A stretch of 64,000 bases of DNA from Nitrosomonas sp. Nm34. GTDB taxonomy: Bacteria; Pseudomonadota; Gammaproteobacteria; Burkholderiales; Nitrosomonadaceae. The position numbers and the translations under genes are program-made. Where the stretch lies: assembly GCF_900113925.1 (NCBI RefSeq), contig NZ_FORD01000015.1:1-64000 (forward strand), read 5' to 3'. The notes beneath the pieces were generated by a model. It was not told the origin of the DNA. It did not search any database and saw only the letters and a program-made list of their open reading frames with translations. Positions 45,649 through 56,369 of this stretch are shown here, piece by piece (positions within the stretch are counted from its first letter, which is position 1; every line of letters starts with the position of its first letter).

Positions 45649-46140
45649 TTAGCGATTTCCTAGCTCAGCTCGTAGTGCCATGATATTTCTTTCATGCAAG
45701 CTAATTTGATTACGTAGCTTCTTTATATTTTCATTTTCTGAAACATGGGTATCAGGCAACAATTGGGCATCATGAGGCTCAGCTGACCTCAAATTTTTTA
45801 TAGCTTCATTTAAAGCTTGCTGTATCTCTACCAAATGTTTTGTTTCTGAAGCCAATTCACTCTCAAGAATTTGACGGCGATTAACATCTCGCTTTTTCTG
45901 CTGACTATCCGTTACTTTTGGAAACGCTCGTATAGTCAAAGGCGCCCTTGTCATGGCTTTGGCGACGATTCTGGTTTCTGATGAGTTAGTCTGGAATTTC
46001 TGTCCGCCTCTAACTGGTGTATTGGTATAGGTTATATGACCATTTTCATCTACAAGTTTATAAATACCTGCTACTGCATGAGTCGTAATAGTGAATAAAA
46101 CTGCCGACAATGAAGCAATGACAAAATTTTTTTGCCGCAT
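45649..46140 (-). CDS. DUF4124-domain periplasmic protein, paralogue
   Basis: The 163-residue product starts MRQKNFVIASLSAVLFTITT and HAVA, a signal peptide. GIYKLVDENGHITYTNTPVRG is the DUF4124 domain. A basic linker and two coiled-coil segments (ILESELASETKHLVEIQQAL; IKKLRNQISLHERNIMALRA) follow. The frame opens at 46203, but AGGAG with a 6-nt gap favours the ATG at 46140. It is downstream of glnA by 96 bp on the same strand and could be co-transcribed with it. Confidence 0.8.
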   Translation of the reverse strand: MRQKNFVIASLSAVLFTITTHAVAGIYKLVDENGHITYTNTPVRGGQKFQTNSSETRIVAKAMTRAPLTIRAFPKVTDSQQKKRDVNRRQILESELASETKHLVEIQQALNEAIKNLRSAEPHDAQLLPDTHVSENENIKKLRNQISLHERNIMALRAELGNR

Positions 46141-46236
46141 AGCCATCTCCTGACTGAAAAAATTAAAATTAATTAAATTTTCAACCAAATGATGCTTAGG
46201 CAATAAATGAATAAACGCCTCAAATTCGACTTTTAT

Positions 46237-47646
46237 TTACAAACTGTAATACATTGAGAACTCAACAGGATGCGTATTAATCCGATAAAGCATCACTTCT
46301 TCCATCTTTAATGTAATGTATGCATCAATCATATCATTGGAGAATACACCACCTCGAGTAAGAAATTCACGGTCCTTATCCAGATTCTCCAGCGCTTCCT
46401 CTAAGGAATTACAAGTCCCCGGAACTTTAGAGGCTTCTTCGGGAGGAAGATCGTAAAGATTTTTATCCATGGGGTCGCCAGGATGAATTTTATTCTGAAT
46501 ACCATCAAGCCCAGCCATCAACAATGCAGTAAATGCTAAATAGGGATTGGCGATTGGATCAGGAAAACGGATTTCAATACGTCGCTGCTTAGGATTGCTG
46601 GCATGAGGAATACGCACAGCGGCAGAACGATTACTAGCAGAATAGGCAATGTTGACAGGTGCTTCAAAACCAGCAACGAGCCTTTTGTACGAATTGGTGC
46701 CAGGATTGGTAATCGCATTCAGCGCCTTTGCATGCTTGATAACACCCCCAATATAATATAGCGCTGTTTCAGACATTCCAGCATAACCATTTCCAGAGAA
46801 CAAGTTCTTCCCATCTTTCCAGATTGATTGATGAACATGCATACCCGAACCATTATCACCCACGATAGGTTTTGGCATAAATGTAGCCGTTTTACCATAG
46901 GAATGGGCAACATTGTGCACAACGTATTTGAGCATCTGGTTCCAGTCTGCACGCTTGACTAAACTGTTAAATCGAGTACCAATTTCACATTGGCCCGCAT
47001 TAGCAACTTCATGATGATGAACCTCAACACTAATGCCCATCTCTTCCAGTACAAGACACATCGCAGAACGAATATCATGGAGCGAATCAACTGGCGGTAC
47101 AGGAAAATATCCGCCTTTGACAGTAGGCCGATGTCCAATATTGCCATTTTCATATTTCTTCTTCGAACTCCAGGCAGCTTCCTCTGATTCGATTTCTAGA
47201 AAACACCCTGCCATACTAGTATGCCAACGTACAGAATCAAAAATAAAAAACTCGAGCTCCGGACCAAAATAAGCAATATCACCGATCCCTGTAGATTTAA
47301 GGTAGACTTCCCCACGCTTTGCTAATGAACGGGGATCACGGATATAACCTTGCCCGTCAGAAGGATCAACCACATCACAGGCAAGAAACAAAGTCGCTTC
47401 ATCCATAAACGGATCCATCGTAGCTGTGTCAGGGTCAGGCATGAGTAACATATCCGAAGCATGAATTCCCTTCCAACCCCCAATAGAAGAGCCATCAAAT
47501 GCATGCCCATCCTCAAATTTGTCTGCAGTAAAAGCATGAGCGGGAACGGTTACATGATGTTCCTTACCGTTAGTATCAGTGAACCGCAGATCAACAAATT
47601 TAACTTCATGGTCTTGAATTTTCTTTAAAACATCAGCTACTGCCAT
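46237..47646 (-). CDS. glnA: Glutamine synthetase type I
   Basis: The 469-residue enzyme makes glutamine from glutamate, ammonia and [23 protein letters not shown] opens the beta-grasp domain, and [20 protein letters not shown] binds ammonia and metal. [18 protein letters not shown] and [10 protein letters not shown] line the active site. [10 protein letters not shown] carries the adenylylation Tyr398, so control by GlnE is expected. GGAG lies 7 nt before the ATG. I did not find a clear sigma-54 promoter upstream. In an ammonia oxidiser it is the main entry for nitrogen. Confidence 0.97.
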   Translation of the reverse strand: MAVADVLKKIQDHEVKFVDLRFTDTNGKEHHVTVPAHAFTADKFEDGHAFDGSSIGGWKGIHASDMLLMPDPDTATMDPFMDEATLFLACDVVDPSDGQGYIRDPRSLAKRGEVYLKSTGIGDIAYFGPELEFFIFDSVRWHTSMAGCFLEIESEEAAWSSKKKYENGNIGHRPTVKGGYFPVPPVDSLHDIRSAMCLVLEEMGISVEVHHHEVANAGQCEIGTRFNSLVKRADWNQMLKYVVHNVAHSYGKTATFMPKPIVGDNGSGMHVHQSIWKDGKNLFSGNGYAGMSETALYYIGGVIKHAKALNAITNPGTNSYKRLVAGFEAPVNIAYSASNRSAAVRIPHASNPKQRRIEIRFPDPIANPYLAFTALLMAGLDGIQNKIHPGDPMDKNLYDLPPEEASKVPGTCNSLEEALENLDKDREFLTRGGVFSNDMIDAYITLKMEEVMLYRINTHPVEFSMYYSL

Positions 47647-48555
47647 TTTAATCTCCAGAGAGGCATTATGGTTTTGTAAAAGCTATAAAAAATCGCATAA
47701 ATAAGTATATGCAGCGTGAAATAGGAAATAAAAATACTATTCTTTTGATACGTAACAAATAACAGATCCCTATAGTCATTAAGTTTACTGCTTAAAATCA
47801 TACTCAGAAATATTATTCTGGGATATTTATATCACGCAGGAGATTAGCAATGAAAAAATCCAGCACAGACTTTTAATCAGCAAGCTACAAGCATTCGTTC
47901 TGCCATTCAAATTATTTATTAATTATATAATAATCGTATAGATTTGCCTTCTTTACCAATTGCTATTCAAATATAGCTGCCCTATCCTTATGTATGCTCA
48001 CCAGGGTATTTATTTATACGATCAGCATAGAATTAAGGCCAGAACTTAATTATTTCCAGTTGGGAAGCGGTATGGATATTCACCATCCCATCAGGCCATG
48101 CGCAAGAAAATCAGCAGTTTTCTGGATTGGGAAAGTGCAAATAGAATTACTTATGGTACTTTTGTTGTTTGGTGCTGGCTTAAGCTTTGCGGCTGCAACG
48201 AAAAAAACAGGTGTGAAGAGATGGTTAAGGGGTAGTTTATTCAAATAATCTGGAGTTGGTATTTTCATGCCAGCATTAGGTACATTTGCATTCTTTGACA
48301 AAATTTACGCACAATACTGCTACTATTGTGATTTTATTGCCTGGATTTGGCGCACTAGCGACTACCTATATATAACATTACCGCGTCGAACGCAATCATA
48401 TATGCCTTTAATTTCATAGTCATTTCCTAAATAATAGATGCCGGTTTAAAGCTCAATCTGATTGGAATTGCCCTTTTGACGAGCTTACCTTACTTATCTT
48501 ATTGTGCGGGTAATTTTCAAATAATCATCCATCAATTGATGGATATAACAAAATA
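47647..48555. other. Gap of about 900 bp, possibly holding a decayed gene
   Basis: No intact recognisable gene lies here. A plus-strand frame at 47994-48248 ends with a membrane-like segment (ELLMVLLLFGAGLSFAAATK). After the stop the same frame continues SGVGIFMPALGTFAFF, which looks like protein too. This suggests a lost small membrane protein, but no family can be named. The glnA promoter should be in the first 150 bp. Confidence 0.35.
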
Positions 48556-48951
48556 ATGATGCCACAAAGCGATGTCGAAAAATTCCGCATTGATAAATGG
48601 CTGTATGCTGCACGTTTTTTTAAGACACGCTCTTTAGCAGCAGAAGCAATAGAACGCGGGAAAGTATACATTAATGGTGCGCGGGTCAAACCAGCCAAGA
48701 CAGTAGCAATAGGCGATATGCTCACTATTCGGATTGCGCATTATCAATACGAAATCAAAGTGCTAGCATTATCCAATAAACGGGGGCCGGCATCAGAGGC
48801 GCAACAACTCTATCAGGAAACAGAGGCAAGCCGTAAAGCACGCGAAGTGCTGGCTGAGCAAACTAAAATCGAGCCACAGCAATTTTATACCAAAGGCAGG
48901 CCCACTAAACGTGATCGGCGTGAAATAGACCGTTTCAAAAACCGGCAATAG
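48556..48951 (+). CDS. hslR: S4-domain RNA-binding heat-shock protein (Hsp15)
   Basis: The 131-residue product has an N-terminal S4 domain (RIDKWLYAARFFKTRSLAAE, then AIERGKVYINGARVKPAKTV) and a basic tail rich in Arg and Lys (GRPTKRDRREIDRF). Hsp15 rescues stalled 50S subunits carrying nascent chains with tRNA. Length and motif order match. Two consecutive ATG codons start the frame and neither has a clear ribosome-binding site. It stands alone between a gene-poor gap and a palindromic repeat. Confidence 0.9.
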   Translation: MMPQSDVEKFRIDKWLYAARFFKTRSLAAEAIERGKVYINGARVKPAKTVAIGDMLTIRIAHYQYEIKVLALSNKRGPASEAQQLYQETEASRKAREVLAEQTKIEPQQFYTKGRPTKRDRREIDRFKNRQ

Positions 48952-49013
48952 TATTCACGCATGAATCGCTTGGTAATTCAATTTTGTTTAAGTTAGCGGG
49001 ATTTTTCAAAGGA

Positions 49014-49116
49014 ATTCCATTGCTAAATCAAAGCTGGCTTTGTCGGCTTCACCTTGCCGTATTATTGATATTGTCTGCGGCGCACCTTCACGTCATATTT
49101 GATATGGAAATGGAAT
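49014..49116 (-). repeat. ~100-bp palindromic intergenic repeat, copy 8
   Basis: Left end ATTCCATTGCTAAATCAAAG, core TCGGCTTCACCTTGCCGTAT, right end ATATGGAAATGGAAT. Inverted relative to copy 1; upstream of the porin leader. Confidence 0.88.
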
Positions 49117-49320
49117 AACTTTCGGTTTTACACAGAAGATTAACGAATTTTCCAACCTTGCACCGACAGCTACAGCGTACTCCATAATATGTACAAACAT
49201 TATTCAATGACTTGATCTTAGTCATGCACGACTTTTTGTTTCGAGTTGCGATCACCGGAATGTTCATTCCGCATCGATTGGATCAGGGTGCTTCTTGGTA
49301 CAATAAACCATGAAATAAAG

Positions 49321-49395
49321 TTGTTTTTAAATATTTTTTTAAAAACAATTTTATAAAACAATTTCTCTGTTGTACAAAAGCAACATAATGTTGCT
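49321..49395. promoter_or_regulatory. Two palindromes in the porin upstream region
   Basis: TTGTTTTTAAA with TTTAAAAACAA (49321-49348) and AGCAACATAATGTTGCT (49379-49395) stand 170-250 nt before the porin ATG in a very AT-rich stretch. They are candidate operators for a regulated porin promoter; no regulator can be named. Confidence 0.35.
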
Positions 49396-49567
49396 TAAAC
49401 TCGAAAATTTAATTGTTTTTAGTTGCGCCCCTAATTTATGTTGGGCACAATTTGCCTAACCTTTCCAGTTCGGAAGGTCTGGATAATGAGAAGTTAAATA
49501 AAAACAAAGTTTAATAGATTTTAAGCATGACAACCCCCGTATTTTTAATTTTTAAGGAGAGTTTCAC

Positions 49568-50791
49568 ATGAAAAAGAAACTAATTGCGCTGGGAGTAGCT
49601 GGTGCGCTTGCAGCTCCACTGATTGCCTCAGCACAAGGCACTCATGTCACCATTTTTGGTCGAATTCAAGCTGAATATGCTACAGTTGATATTGATGGTC
49701 GTGGCGCTCAAACAGGCATACTTGACGACGCAGCTCAATCACGCTGGGGTCTGCAAGTTGCAGAAGATCTTGGCATGGGTTTCAGAGCTATGGGGCGTGC
49801 TGAATTCGGATTTAATCCAGGTGCTGGCACTACACAAACTTCACGGGAACAATGGGTCGGTCTTGGCAGCAATCAATGGGGTGAAGTGAAATTTGGTCGA
49901 GTTCAATCTCCCTTCAAGGATTTTGCAGGCGGCCATACGATTGATCCTTTTGCCTATACCAGCCTCCATGCTAATGGTAGTGGTGGTCTGATGGTGGCAT
50001 CAGAAAATGGTTTAGGATCAGGTGACAACAGCTTTGCCAACAGTTCAGCACGCTACGATTCACCTGTAGTTGAAGGGTTCCAAATGTCAGCTTTATTGAT
50101 GGCAGGCGATGCTAAGAAACTTGATCCAACTAGAAACCCATCGGGATTTGGTGGTAATACTAGTAACAGTGGCGGTGAAGACGGTGAGTGGGATTTTCAG
50201 GTTGCGGGTAAATATAGCGGCCAGTTTGATGCGCTTGGTGTCAACATTTTTGGCGGTTATTCACGTGACAACGTCAGCGATCAAATGAAAGGAACATTCG
50301 GAGTAAAGGATGACGAGGAAATCTGGCGCGGCGGTGCGCTGCTATCCTTTGCTGACCTGCGCGTACGCGGACAATATGAATGGGTCAACAACGCCAATCC
50401 TTTTGGTGGCGCTGCCAGTTGTACTCAAGCAGCTGCTTTTGGAACTTTTAATCCAGCTCTTCCTTCACAAAGCACAGATGGCGGACGCGGTCAATGTAAT
50501 TCGGCTATGAATGCCAATGGCGATGGCTATCTCTGGTTCGCAGGTATCGATTACACAATCGGCAATACCATGCTTATCGCACAAGGCGGTATGGGCCATG
50601 CCAATAATACCGGATTGCTTCAATCAAAAGATGTGGAAAACATTACTGCGGGTGTTATTCATAACCTGAGCAGACGCTCCAGTCTGTTTGGTGGTTATCA
50701 GCGTGTCTGGGTAAAAGACAAGAATCTTGCTGCAATTGGACAAGATGCAGACCGCAATGTGTACACAGTAGGTTTACGCCACGACTTCTAA
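49568..50791 (+). CDS. Outer-membrane porin
   Basis: The 407-residue product is a betaproteobacterial trimeric porin. The signal peptide MKKKLIALGVAGALAAPLIA ends before SAQG. THVTIFGRIQAEYATVD is the first strand. REQWVGLGSNQWGEVKFGRV and SARYDSPVVEGFQMSALLM are typical inner strands. The chain ends YTVGLRHDF with the C-terminal Phe that guides assembly. It lets small polar solutes through the outer membrane. TAAGGAGAG lies 9 nt before the ATG, a strong site, and a strong terminator follows, both consistent with high expression. Confidence 0.93.
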   Translation: MKKKLIALGVAGALAAPLIASAQGTHVTIFGRIQAEYATVDIDGRGAQTGILDDAAQSRWGLQVAEDLGMGFRAMGRAEFGFNPGAGTTQTSREQWVGLGSNQWGEVKFGRVQSPFKDFAGGHTIDPFAYTSLHANGSGGLMVASENGLGSGDNSFANSSARYDSPVVEGFQMSALLMAGDAKKLDPTRNPSGFGGNTSNSGGEDGEWDFQVAGKYSGQFDALGVNIFGGYSRDNVSDQMKGTFGVKDDEEIWRGGALLSFADLRVRGQYEWVNNANPFGGAASCTQAAAFGTFNPALPSQSTDGGRGQCNSAMNANGDGYLWFAGIDYTIGNTMLIAQGGMGHANNTGLLQSKDVENITAGVIHNLSRRSSLFGGYQRVWVKDKNLAAIGQDADRNVYTVGLRHDF

Positions 50792-50810
50792 ACGAGTCGA
50801 TAGCAAAACA

Positions 50811-50838
50811 AAAAGGGCACTAACTGTGCCCTTTTTTT
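50811..50838 (+). terminator. Intrinsic terminator after the porin gene
   Basis: AAAAGGGCAC and GTGCCCTTTTTTT form a GC-rich stem with a 5-nt loop and a seven-base T-run, 20 nt past the porin stop. Confidence 0.92.
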
Positions 50839-50887
50839 ATTCGGAGAAGGCAATTACGGCAAAAATATATTTATCGGCAATCCTCTA

Positions 50888-50990
50888 TCCCATTTCCAGA
50901 TCAAACATGACGCGAAAGCGAGCCGCAGACAATATCAATATACGACCAGGTGAAGCCGACAAGATCTCAGTTTTGATTTAGCAATGGAAT
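50888..50990 (+). repeat. ~100-bp palindromic intergenic repeat, copy 9
   Basis: Left TCCCATTTCCAGATCAAACA, core GAGCCGCAGACAATATC, right TTTTGATTTAGCAATGGAAT. It lies between the porin and the HerA-like gene. Confidence 0.88.
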
Positions 50991-51023
50991 CAGAATCAGG
51001 AATTCATCACATATATTTTGCAA

Positions 51024-52517
51024 TCAGCGACGGGTCTTACCCAGTATGGAGCCAAGTATGCCGCGCATGATCTGTCGACCGATCTCAGTGCCTACGGTTC
51101 GAGCAGCGCTTCTCGCCATTGATTCTATGATTCCCTGAGGTTGGCGTCCAGAACGTTTGCTGACCTCTTTCTTGCCGAGTATGTCACGCCAGTCAAATCC
51201 AGGATCGCCTTCTGGCTGCATTTCCTTGCCAGTTTTCTTTTCGGCTTGATCTTTCAGAATTTCATAGGCTGACTCACGATCAATAATTTCCTCATAGTAT
51301 CCAAAAATGCCTGACTTACGAATTATCTTTTGCCGCTCCAGATCCGTCACAGGGCCGATACGACTCATGGGTGGAAAAATTTTGCCTATTTCAACTGGCT
51401 GAGGGCGCCCTTTCCCATCCAGAAAAGAAATCAAGGCCTCACCTACGGCGAGCTCTGTAATCGCTGACTCAACATTGATGTGCGGGTTAGGGCGAAATGT
51501 TTGTGCAGCCGATTTGACTGCTTTTTGATCTTTAGGAGTAAATGCCCGCAATGCATGCTGAACACGATTCCCAAGCTGTCCAAGTATGACGTCAGGAATA
51601 TCCAGTGGATTCTGACTGACAAAATAAATACCCACTGCTTTCGAGCGAATTAACCGCACCACCTGCTCGATTTTATTTAACAACACCTTAGGCGCATCGT
51701 TAAACAATAAATGAGCTTCATCGAAAAAAAATACCAACTTGGGTTTATCGAGATCACCCACCTCAGGAAGGTTCTCATATAACTCTGAAAGCAGCCAGAG
51801 CAATAAAGTGGCATAAAGACGTGGCGTATTATGCAGAGTCTCGGCTGACAAAATACTGATCGTTCCTCTTCCATCTGCATTCGTTTGCAAGAGATCTGCA
51901 AAATTCAGCATCGGCTCTCCAAAGAGATGCTCGCCTCCTTCATGCTCCAATTGCAATAATCCTCGCTGGATCGCACCCACAGATGCGGCTGAGATATTGC
52001 CATATTGAGCTGCTAGCTTTTGAGCATTCTGCGAAGCATACTGCAACATAGCACGCAAATCCTTCAGATCGAGCAATAACCAACCCTGATCATCCGCAAC
52101 TTTAAAGACCGCGGTTAATACCCCAGTTTGGGTATCATTGAGGTTAAGTATGCGCGCAAGTAGCACAGGTCCCACATCTGAAATCGTAGCGCGCAAGGGA
52201 TGCCCTTTCTGACCAAAAACATCCCAATAAATCACTGGATTGTCAGTATATTCGATGGATGCTAAACCGAGCTCCTTAGCTCGCGCTTCTACTTTTATGT
52301 TACCTCCGCCAGGCTGACTCAGTCCTGATAGATCTCCTTTGATATCCGCCATGAACACAGGAATACCTACGCGGGAGAATTGTTCTGCCAGAACCTGTAA
52401 AGTCACCGTCTTACCTGTGCCAGTCGCCCCAGCAATAAGACCATGCCGATTAGCCATTGGAAGCAAAAGCTCCAGTGTTGACCTTCTCGACTGCGCTATG
52501 ATTAATCTATCGCTCAT
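51024..52517 (-). CDS. HerA/YjgR-type ATPase (DUF853)
   Basis: The 497-residue product is a RecA-fold ATPase of the YjgR group. [20 protein letters not shown] is the Walker A and [13 protein letters not shown] the Walker B with Glu. The sensor region [13 protein letters not shown] and the arginine-containing [20 protein letters not shown] complete the fold. The C-terminal end is basic ([19 protein letters not shown]). HerA relatives pump DNA in repair and defence; YjgR itself is uncharacterised. No nuclease partner stands next to it. It is divergent from the ABC permease gene. Confidence 0.9.
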   Translation of the reverse strand: MSDRLIIAQSRRSTLELLLPMANRHGLIAGATGTGKTVTLQVLAEQFSRVGIPVFMADIKGDLSGLSQPGGGNIKVEARAKELGLASIEYTDNPVIYWDVFGQKGHPLRATISDVGPVLLARILNLNDTQTGVLTAVFKVADDQGWLLLDLKDLRAMLQYASQNAQKLAAQYGNISAASVGAIQRGLLQLEHEGGEHLFGEPMLNFADLLQTNADGRGTISILSAETLHNTPRLYATLLLWLLSELYENLPEVGDLDKPKLVFFFDEAHLLFNDAPKVLLNKIEQVVRLIRSKAVGIYFVSQNPLDIPDVILGQLGNRVQHALRAFTPKDQKAVKSAAQTFRPNPHINVESAITELAVGEALISFLDGKGRPQPVEIGKIFPPMSRIGPVTDLERQKIIRKSGIFGYYEEIIDRESAYEILKDQAEKKTGKEMQPEGDPGFDWRDILGKKEVSKRSGRQPQGIIESMARSAARTVGTEIGRQIMRGILGSILGKTRR

Positions 52518-52738
52518 ATTTTAAAATTAAGTATGAATTAAAAATCAATTTTCTCTTCTCTGAATAATTTGCGAATCTATACCAGACTCAATCTTATCAG
52601 CTCTGATATTTCCAGCCCCCTAACCTAACTTTACTCCAGTAGAAATAGTTATTATGCCTGTAATGTAAAACTTACCATCAAATTACACTACAATATTTAT
52701 TCAACTCCTTTTGATAATCATAGCAAATTTAAATTATC

Positions 52739-54274
52739 ATGCCTTTTGACCCGGTTATTCTTTGGACTGATGCGCTAGTTTACTTGCTTGTAGCTACTGT
52801 GCTCGCTATTGGGTGGCACATGCAGCGCCACACTCACTTGTTAATGCCATGGCGACGGGTAACCCATAGTGCAAGTGGTATGGCTGCTCTGACCGTTCTG
52901 TTTTTTTTCATCCTGATCGGGCTACTCGATACCATCCATTTTCGCCCTGCTTTAGATAAAGTCAGCGATAATTCGGGTGAAAAGGTCTATAGTGTTGAAG
53001 TATTGAGTCTTTTTGATATCATTGTGACGCCGTTACGTATTCGTGTAGAAAAAACTTATTCGGCGCCTCTTTCAGCCCACTTGTATACCAAAGAAACCGT
53101 GGAATTACCTGATGGCAGTCAAGCACGGGAGTTCACCCGGCTGACGTTCGGTGGTGCTCACCTAGAGGATCCGGAAGTTCAAAGAATAAGTGATATCACT
53201 GAGCGATCAATCAGAGGTGCGGCATGGGGATTATTGACCTGGAGTTTAATCGTAATTAGCTTGGGTATGTTATTGGCCAAGCGGGGTAAGATAAATTTTC
53301 TACCAATGCAGTCCAAAATTTGGAGTGGCGCGACCGAAACACCCTGGCACGTCATCATGATTACGCTCGGGTTGATACTCATTTTGCTAGGTATAGTTGT
53401 TACTCTATCCACCCATTACCATGTGCTGGGTACCGATAAGGTAGGACAGGATGTGCTATATCAATCGCTCAAGAGCATCCGCACTGGGCTCGTAATTGGC
53501 ACATTGACCACACTCATCATGCTCCCTTTCGCACTGTTACTCGGGATCGCTGCCGGTTACTTCCGCGGTTGGGTAGATGATATTATCCAGTATACCTACA
53601 CGACATTAAGCTCGATTCCCAGCGTTCTACTCATTGCTGCCGCAGTTTTGATGATGCAGGTATACATCGAAACTCACCCGGAAATGTTTGAGACTATTTT
53701 AGCGCGCGCTGATCTACGCTTATTATTTCTTTGTATCATACTTGGCATCACCAGTTGGACAGGCTTATGCCGACTATTGCGTGGAGAGACCCTGAAATTG
53801 CGTGAAATGGAATACATTCAGGCCGCACATGCATTTGCTATTTCACATTGGCGGATTATCAGCCGGCATATTCTCCCCAACGTCATGCATATCGTCTTGA
53901 TCGCTATTGTGATGGATTTCAGTAGCCTAGTGTTGGCAGAAGCTGTACTTTCATATGTAGGCGTCGGTGTGGACCCTTCCATGATCAGTTTTGGCACCAT
54001 GATTAATGCAGCCAGGCTAGAAATGGCGCGGGAGCCAATGGTATGGTGGACACTGCTCGCAGCATTTGGATTCATGTTTGTACTTGTGCTAAGTATCAAC
54101 CTTTTTGCCGATGCAGTTCAGAATGCATTTAACCCACGCATTAAAACATTATCAGAAAGAGCCAGCAGGTCATCTCATCGATCAGGTAAAATGTTGCCAT
54201 CCAATCTGCCTCCATCACGACCAGCTTCTGCTGCCCCCCCTCCCGAAGCAAAAAACAACAAAGTACACTCATGA
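52739..54274 (+). CDS. Oligopeptide-type ABC transporter permease with long N-terminal region
   Basis: The 511-residue protein has a C-terminal DppC/OppC-like permease (about residues 200-460) and an unusual extra N-terminal part with three helices (YLLVATVLAIGWHM; GMAALTVLFFFILIG; GLLTWSLIVISLGML) around an extracytoplasmic loop. HVLGTDKVGQDVLYQSLKSI is the conserved entry of this permease class. EYIQAAHAFAISHWRIISRH is the EAA loop that contacts the ATPase. Its ATGA overlaps the next gene by four bases. The partner permease (B type) and the substrate-binding protein are not encoded nearby. The tail is Pro/Ser-rich. Confidence 0.85.
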   Translation: MPFDPVILWTDALVYLLVATVLAIGWHMQRHTHLLMPWRRVTHSASGMAALTVLFFFILIGLLDTIHFRPALDKVSDNSGEKVYSVEVLSLFDIIVTPLRIRVEKTYSAPLSAHLYTKETVELPDGSQAREFTRLTFGGAHLEDPEVQRISDITERSIRGAAWGLLTWSLIVISLGMLLAKRGKINFLPMQSKIWSGATETPWHVIMITLGLILILLGIVVTLSTHYHVLGTDKVGQDVLYQSLKSIRTGLVIGTLTTLIMLPFALLLGIAAGYFRGWVDDIIQYTYTTLSSIPSVLLIAAAVLMMQVYIETHPEMFETILARADLRLLFLCIILGITSWTGLCRLLRGETLKLREMEYIQAAHAFAISHWRIISRHILPNVMHIVLIAIVMDFSSLVLAEAVLSYVGVGVDPSMISFGTMINAARLEMAREPMVWWTLLAAFGFMFVLVLSINLFADAVQNAFNPRIKTLSERASRSSHRSGKMLPSNLPPSRPASAAPPPEAKNNKVHS

Positions 54275-56337
54275 TGCCACTGCTGGAAATTGCGAAACTC
54301 AAAACCGTTCTAAATACTGGTTCAGCATCCATTCATGCGGTAGATGGGCTGGAATTAAAAATTTTCAAAGGCGAAACATTTGCTTTACTGGGAGAATCCG
54401 GTTGCGGGAAATCCATGACGGCTCTTTCCATCATGCGGCTGTTACCGGAAATAGCAGAAATTATTGAAGGCCACATCAAGCTCGACGGCAATGATTTACT
54501 GCTTTTACCAGAAACTGACATGCGGAAAGTGCGGGGTAAGCGCATCAGCATGATTTTCCAGGAACCCATGCTCAGCCTGAATCCAGTCATGACTATTGCC
54601 TCACAAATTAAAGAAGTATTGAAACAACATTTTATTTTGCATCATACTCACCTGCACAAACGTATCCTGGAGCTATTGCAGCAAGTTGGCATCCCCGATG
54701 CCCCGCGCCGCATGGCTGAATTCCCGTTTCAGTTTTCTGGTGGAATGAAGCAGCGCGTGATGATCGCCATGGCACTCGCTGGTGAACCTGAGCTACTTAT
54801 CGCAGATGAACCTACTACCGCATTGGATGTCACGATTCAAGCCCAGGTACTTGATCTCATGCGCGATCTCCAGCAACGTACCCATATGGCGATCCTGCTG
54901 ATAACCCATGACTTAGGTGTTGTTGCTGAAATAGCGCATCGTATCGCCGTCATGTATGCGGGAGAAATTATCGAGACTGCAACCTGTAAAGATTTTTTTC
55001 AGCAGCCTGCCCATCCTTATTCACAAAAATTATTTGCCGCTTTACCAGAAAGAGCCAAACGTAATCAGGGTCTTGCTGTGATAAACGGAAATGTTCCTCT
55101 CCTGTCACAAGTATTTCAAGGTTGTCGTTTTGCAGAACGCTGTGATCATGCTTGGGAACTATGCCGCCAGACAGTACCCGAATGGATCGAAATAACACCT
55201 GGCCATCGGGTTAAGTGTCACCTCTTCAGTAAAGAAAACAGATCTGAATACCAAGTGAATAGGGCGCAAAAACAAACAACTTCATCCGTTGAGGCTTATC
55301 AGCCAACACCTCATCAGGACTCAGCGTTATTGAACGTGACTAATCTCAAAATTCATTTCCCTATCTACCAAGGCTTATTCAAACATACTGTTGGATATGT
55401 TAAAGCTGTCGATGGTATTTCGCTTACGATCACTCCAGGAAAAACGCTTGCGTTAGTAGGTGAATCAGGCTGTGGCAAAACTACAGTAGGCAAAGGTATT
55501 TGCCTACTTATCCCAGTTACAGAAGGAAGTGTGCAGTTTAATGGATCTGAGCTTACTGGATTAACACGTCATCAGCTGCGTAAGAAGCGAGCTGATTTTC
55601 AGATTATTTTTCAGGATCCCTACTCATCCCTTAATCCCAGAATGCGCATTATTGATATTCTTGAAGAAGGAATGAATGCATTGCTTCCTGATGATCCTCA
55701 CCGAATAAAACCTGAGCAACCGTTATCCTCATATCAAAAAGAAAATAGGATAGACGAACTCCTCCAGCGCGTAGGTTTGCCACCTGAAGCGAAATGGCGC
55801 TATCCACATGAATTTTCTGGCGGTCAGCGACAGCGGATAGCCATTGCTCGTGCTTTGGCGGTTAATCCTAAGCTATTGATTTGTGATGAACCAACGAGTG
55901 CTCTGGATGTTTCCGTACAAGCACAAATCCTAAATTTGCTCAGAACTTTACAACAGAACTTAGGTCTTGCTTATTTATTTATTACGCACAATATATCGGT
56001 AGTAGAATACCTGGCTGATGAAGTAGCTGTCATGTATCTGGGGAGAATTGTTGAAAAAGGCTATGTGGATGAGATACTGAACACCCCTAAGCATCCTTAC
56101 ACACAAGCACTTCTTTCGTCAGTGCCAGCGATCGAAGCAACCTCCAATCGCCCAAATAGGACTCACCTGAAAGGGGAATTACCTTCTCCTGCCAATCCAC
56201 CATCAGGTTGCTACTTTCACCCTCGGTGTCCTTATGTCATGCCAATTTGCCGGAACATCTATCCACAAAAAAGTACATTTAGCCCGACACATAGTGCACA
56301 TTGCTACCTTTATTCACAGAATCAGAATTCAGCTTAA
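54271..56337 (+). CDS. ABC transporter ATPase with two nucleotide-binding domains (YejF-like)
   Basis: The 688-residue protein fuses the two ATPases of an oligopeptide/nickel-type importer. The first domain has GESGCGKSMTALSIM, SGGMKQRVMIAMALA and LLIADEPTTALD. The second (from about residue 355) has GESGCGKTTVGKG, SGGQRQRIAIARALA and LLICDEPTSALD. Each is followed by the oligopeptide-type C-terminal extension with Cys residues (GCRFAERCDHAWELC and GCYFHPRCPYVMPIC). It energises the permease encoded just upstream with which it overlaps. The substrate is unknown; peptides are likely. Confidence 0.94.
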   Translation: MMPLLEIAKLKTVLNTGSASIHAVDGLELKIFKGETFALLGESGCGKSMTALSIMRLLPEIAEIIEGHIKLDGNDLLLLPETDMRKVRGKRISMIFQEPMLSLNPVMTIASQIKEVLKQHFILHHTHLHKRILELLQQVGIPDAPRRMAEFPFQFSGGMKQRVMIAMALAGEPELLIADEPTTALDVTIQAQVLDLMRDLQQRTHMAILLITHDLGVVAEIAHRIAVMYAGEIIETATCKDFFQQPAHPYSQKLFAALPERAKRNQGLAVINGNVPLLSQVFQGCRFAERCDHAWELCRQTVPEWIEITPGHRVKCHLFSKENRSEYQVNRAQKQTTSSVEAYQPTPHQDSALLNVTNLKIHFPIYQGLFKHTVGYVKAVDGISLTITPGKTLALVGESGCGKTTVGKGICLLIPVTEGSVQFNGSELTGLTRHQLRKKRADFQIIFQDPYSSLNPRMRIIDILEEGMNALLPDDPHRIKPEQPLSSYQKENRIDELLQRVGLPPEAKWRYPHEFSGGQRQRIAIARALAVNPKLLICDEPTSALDVSVQAQILNLLRTLQQNLGLAYLFITHNISVVEYLADEVAVMYLGRIVEKGYVDEILNTPKHPYTQALLSSVPAIEATSNRPNRTHLKGELPSPANPPSGCYFHPRCPYVMPICRNIYPQKSTFSPTHSAHCYLYSQNQNSA

Positions 56338-56369
56338 CCAAATAATAAAGTATTTAAGGATTTTCAATA

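Noticed and set aside
47650..47800. Sigma-54 promoter for glnA
   Set aside because: No GG-N10-GC type site with reasonable fit was seen.
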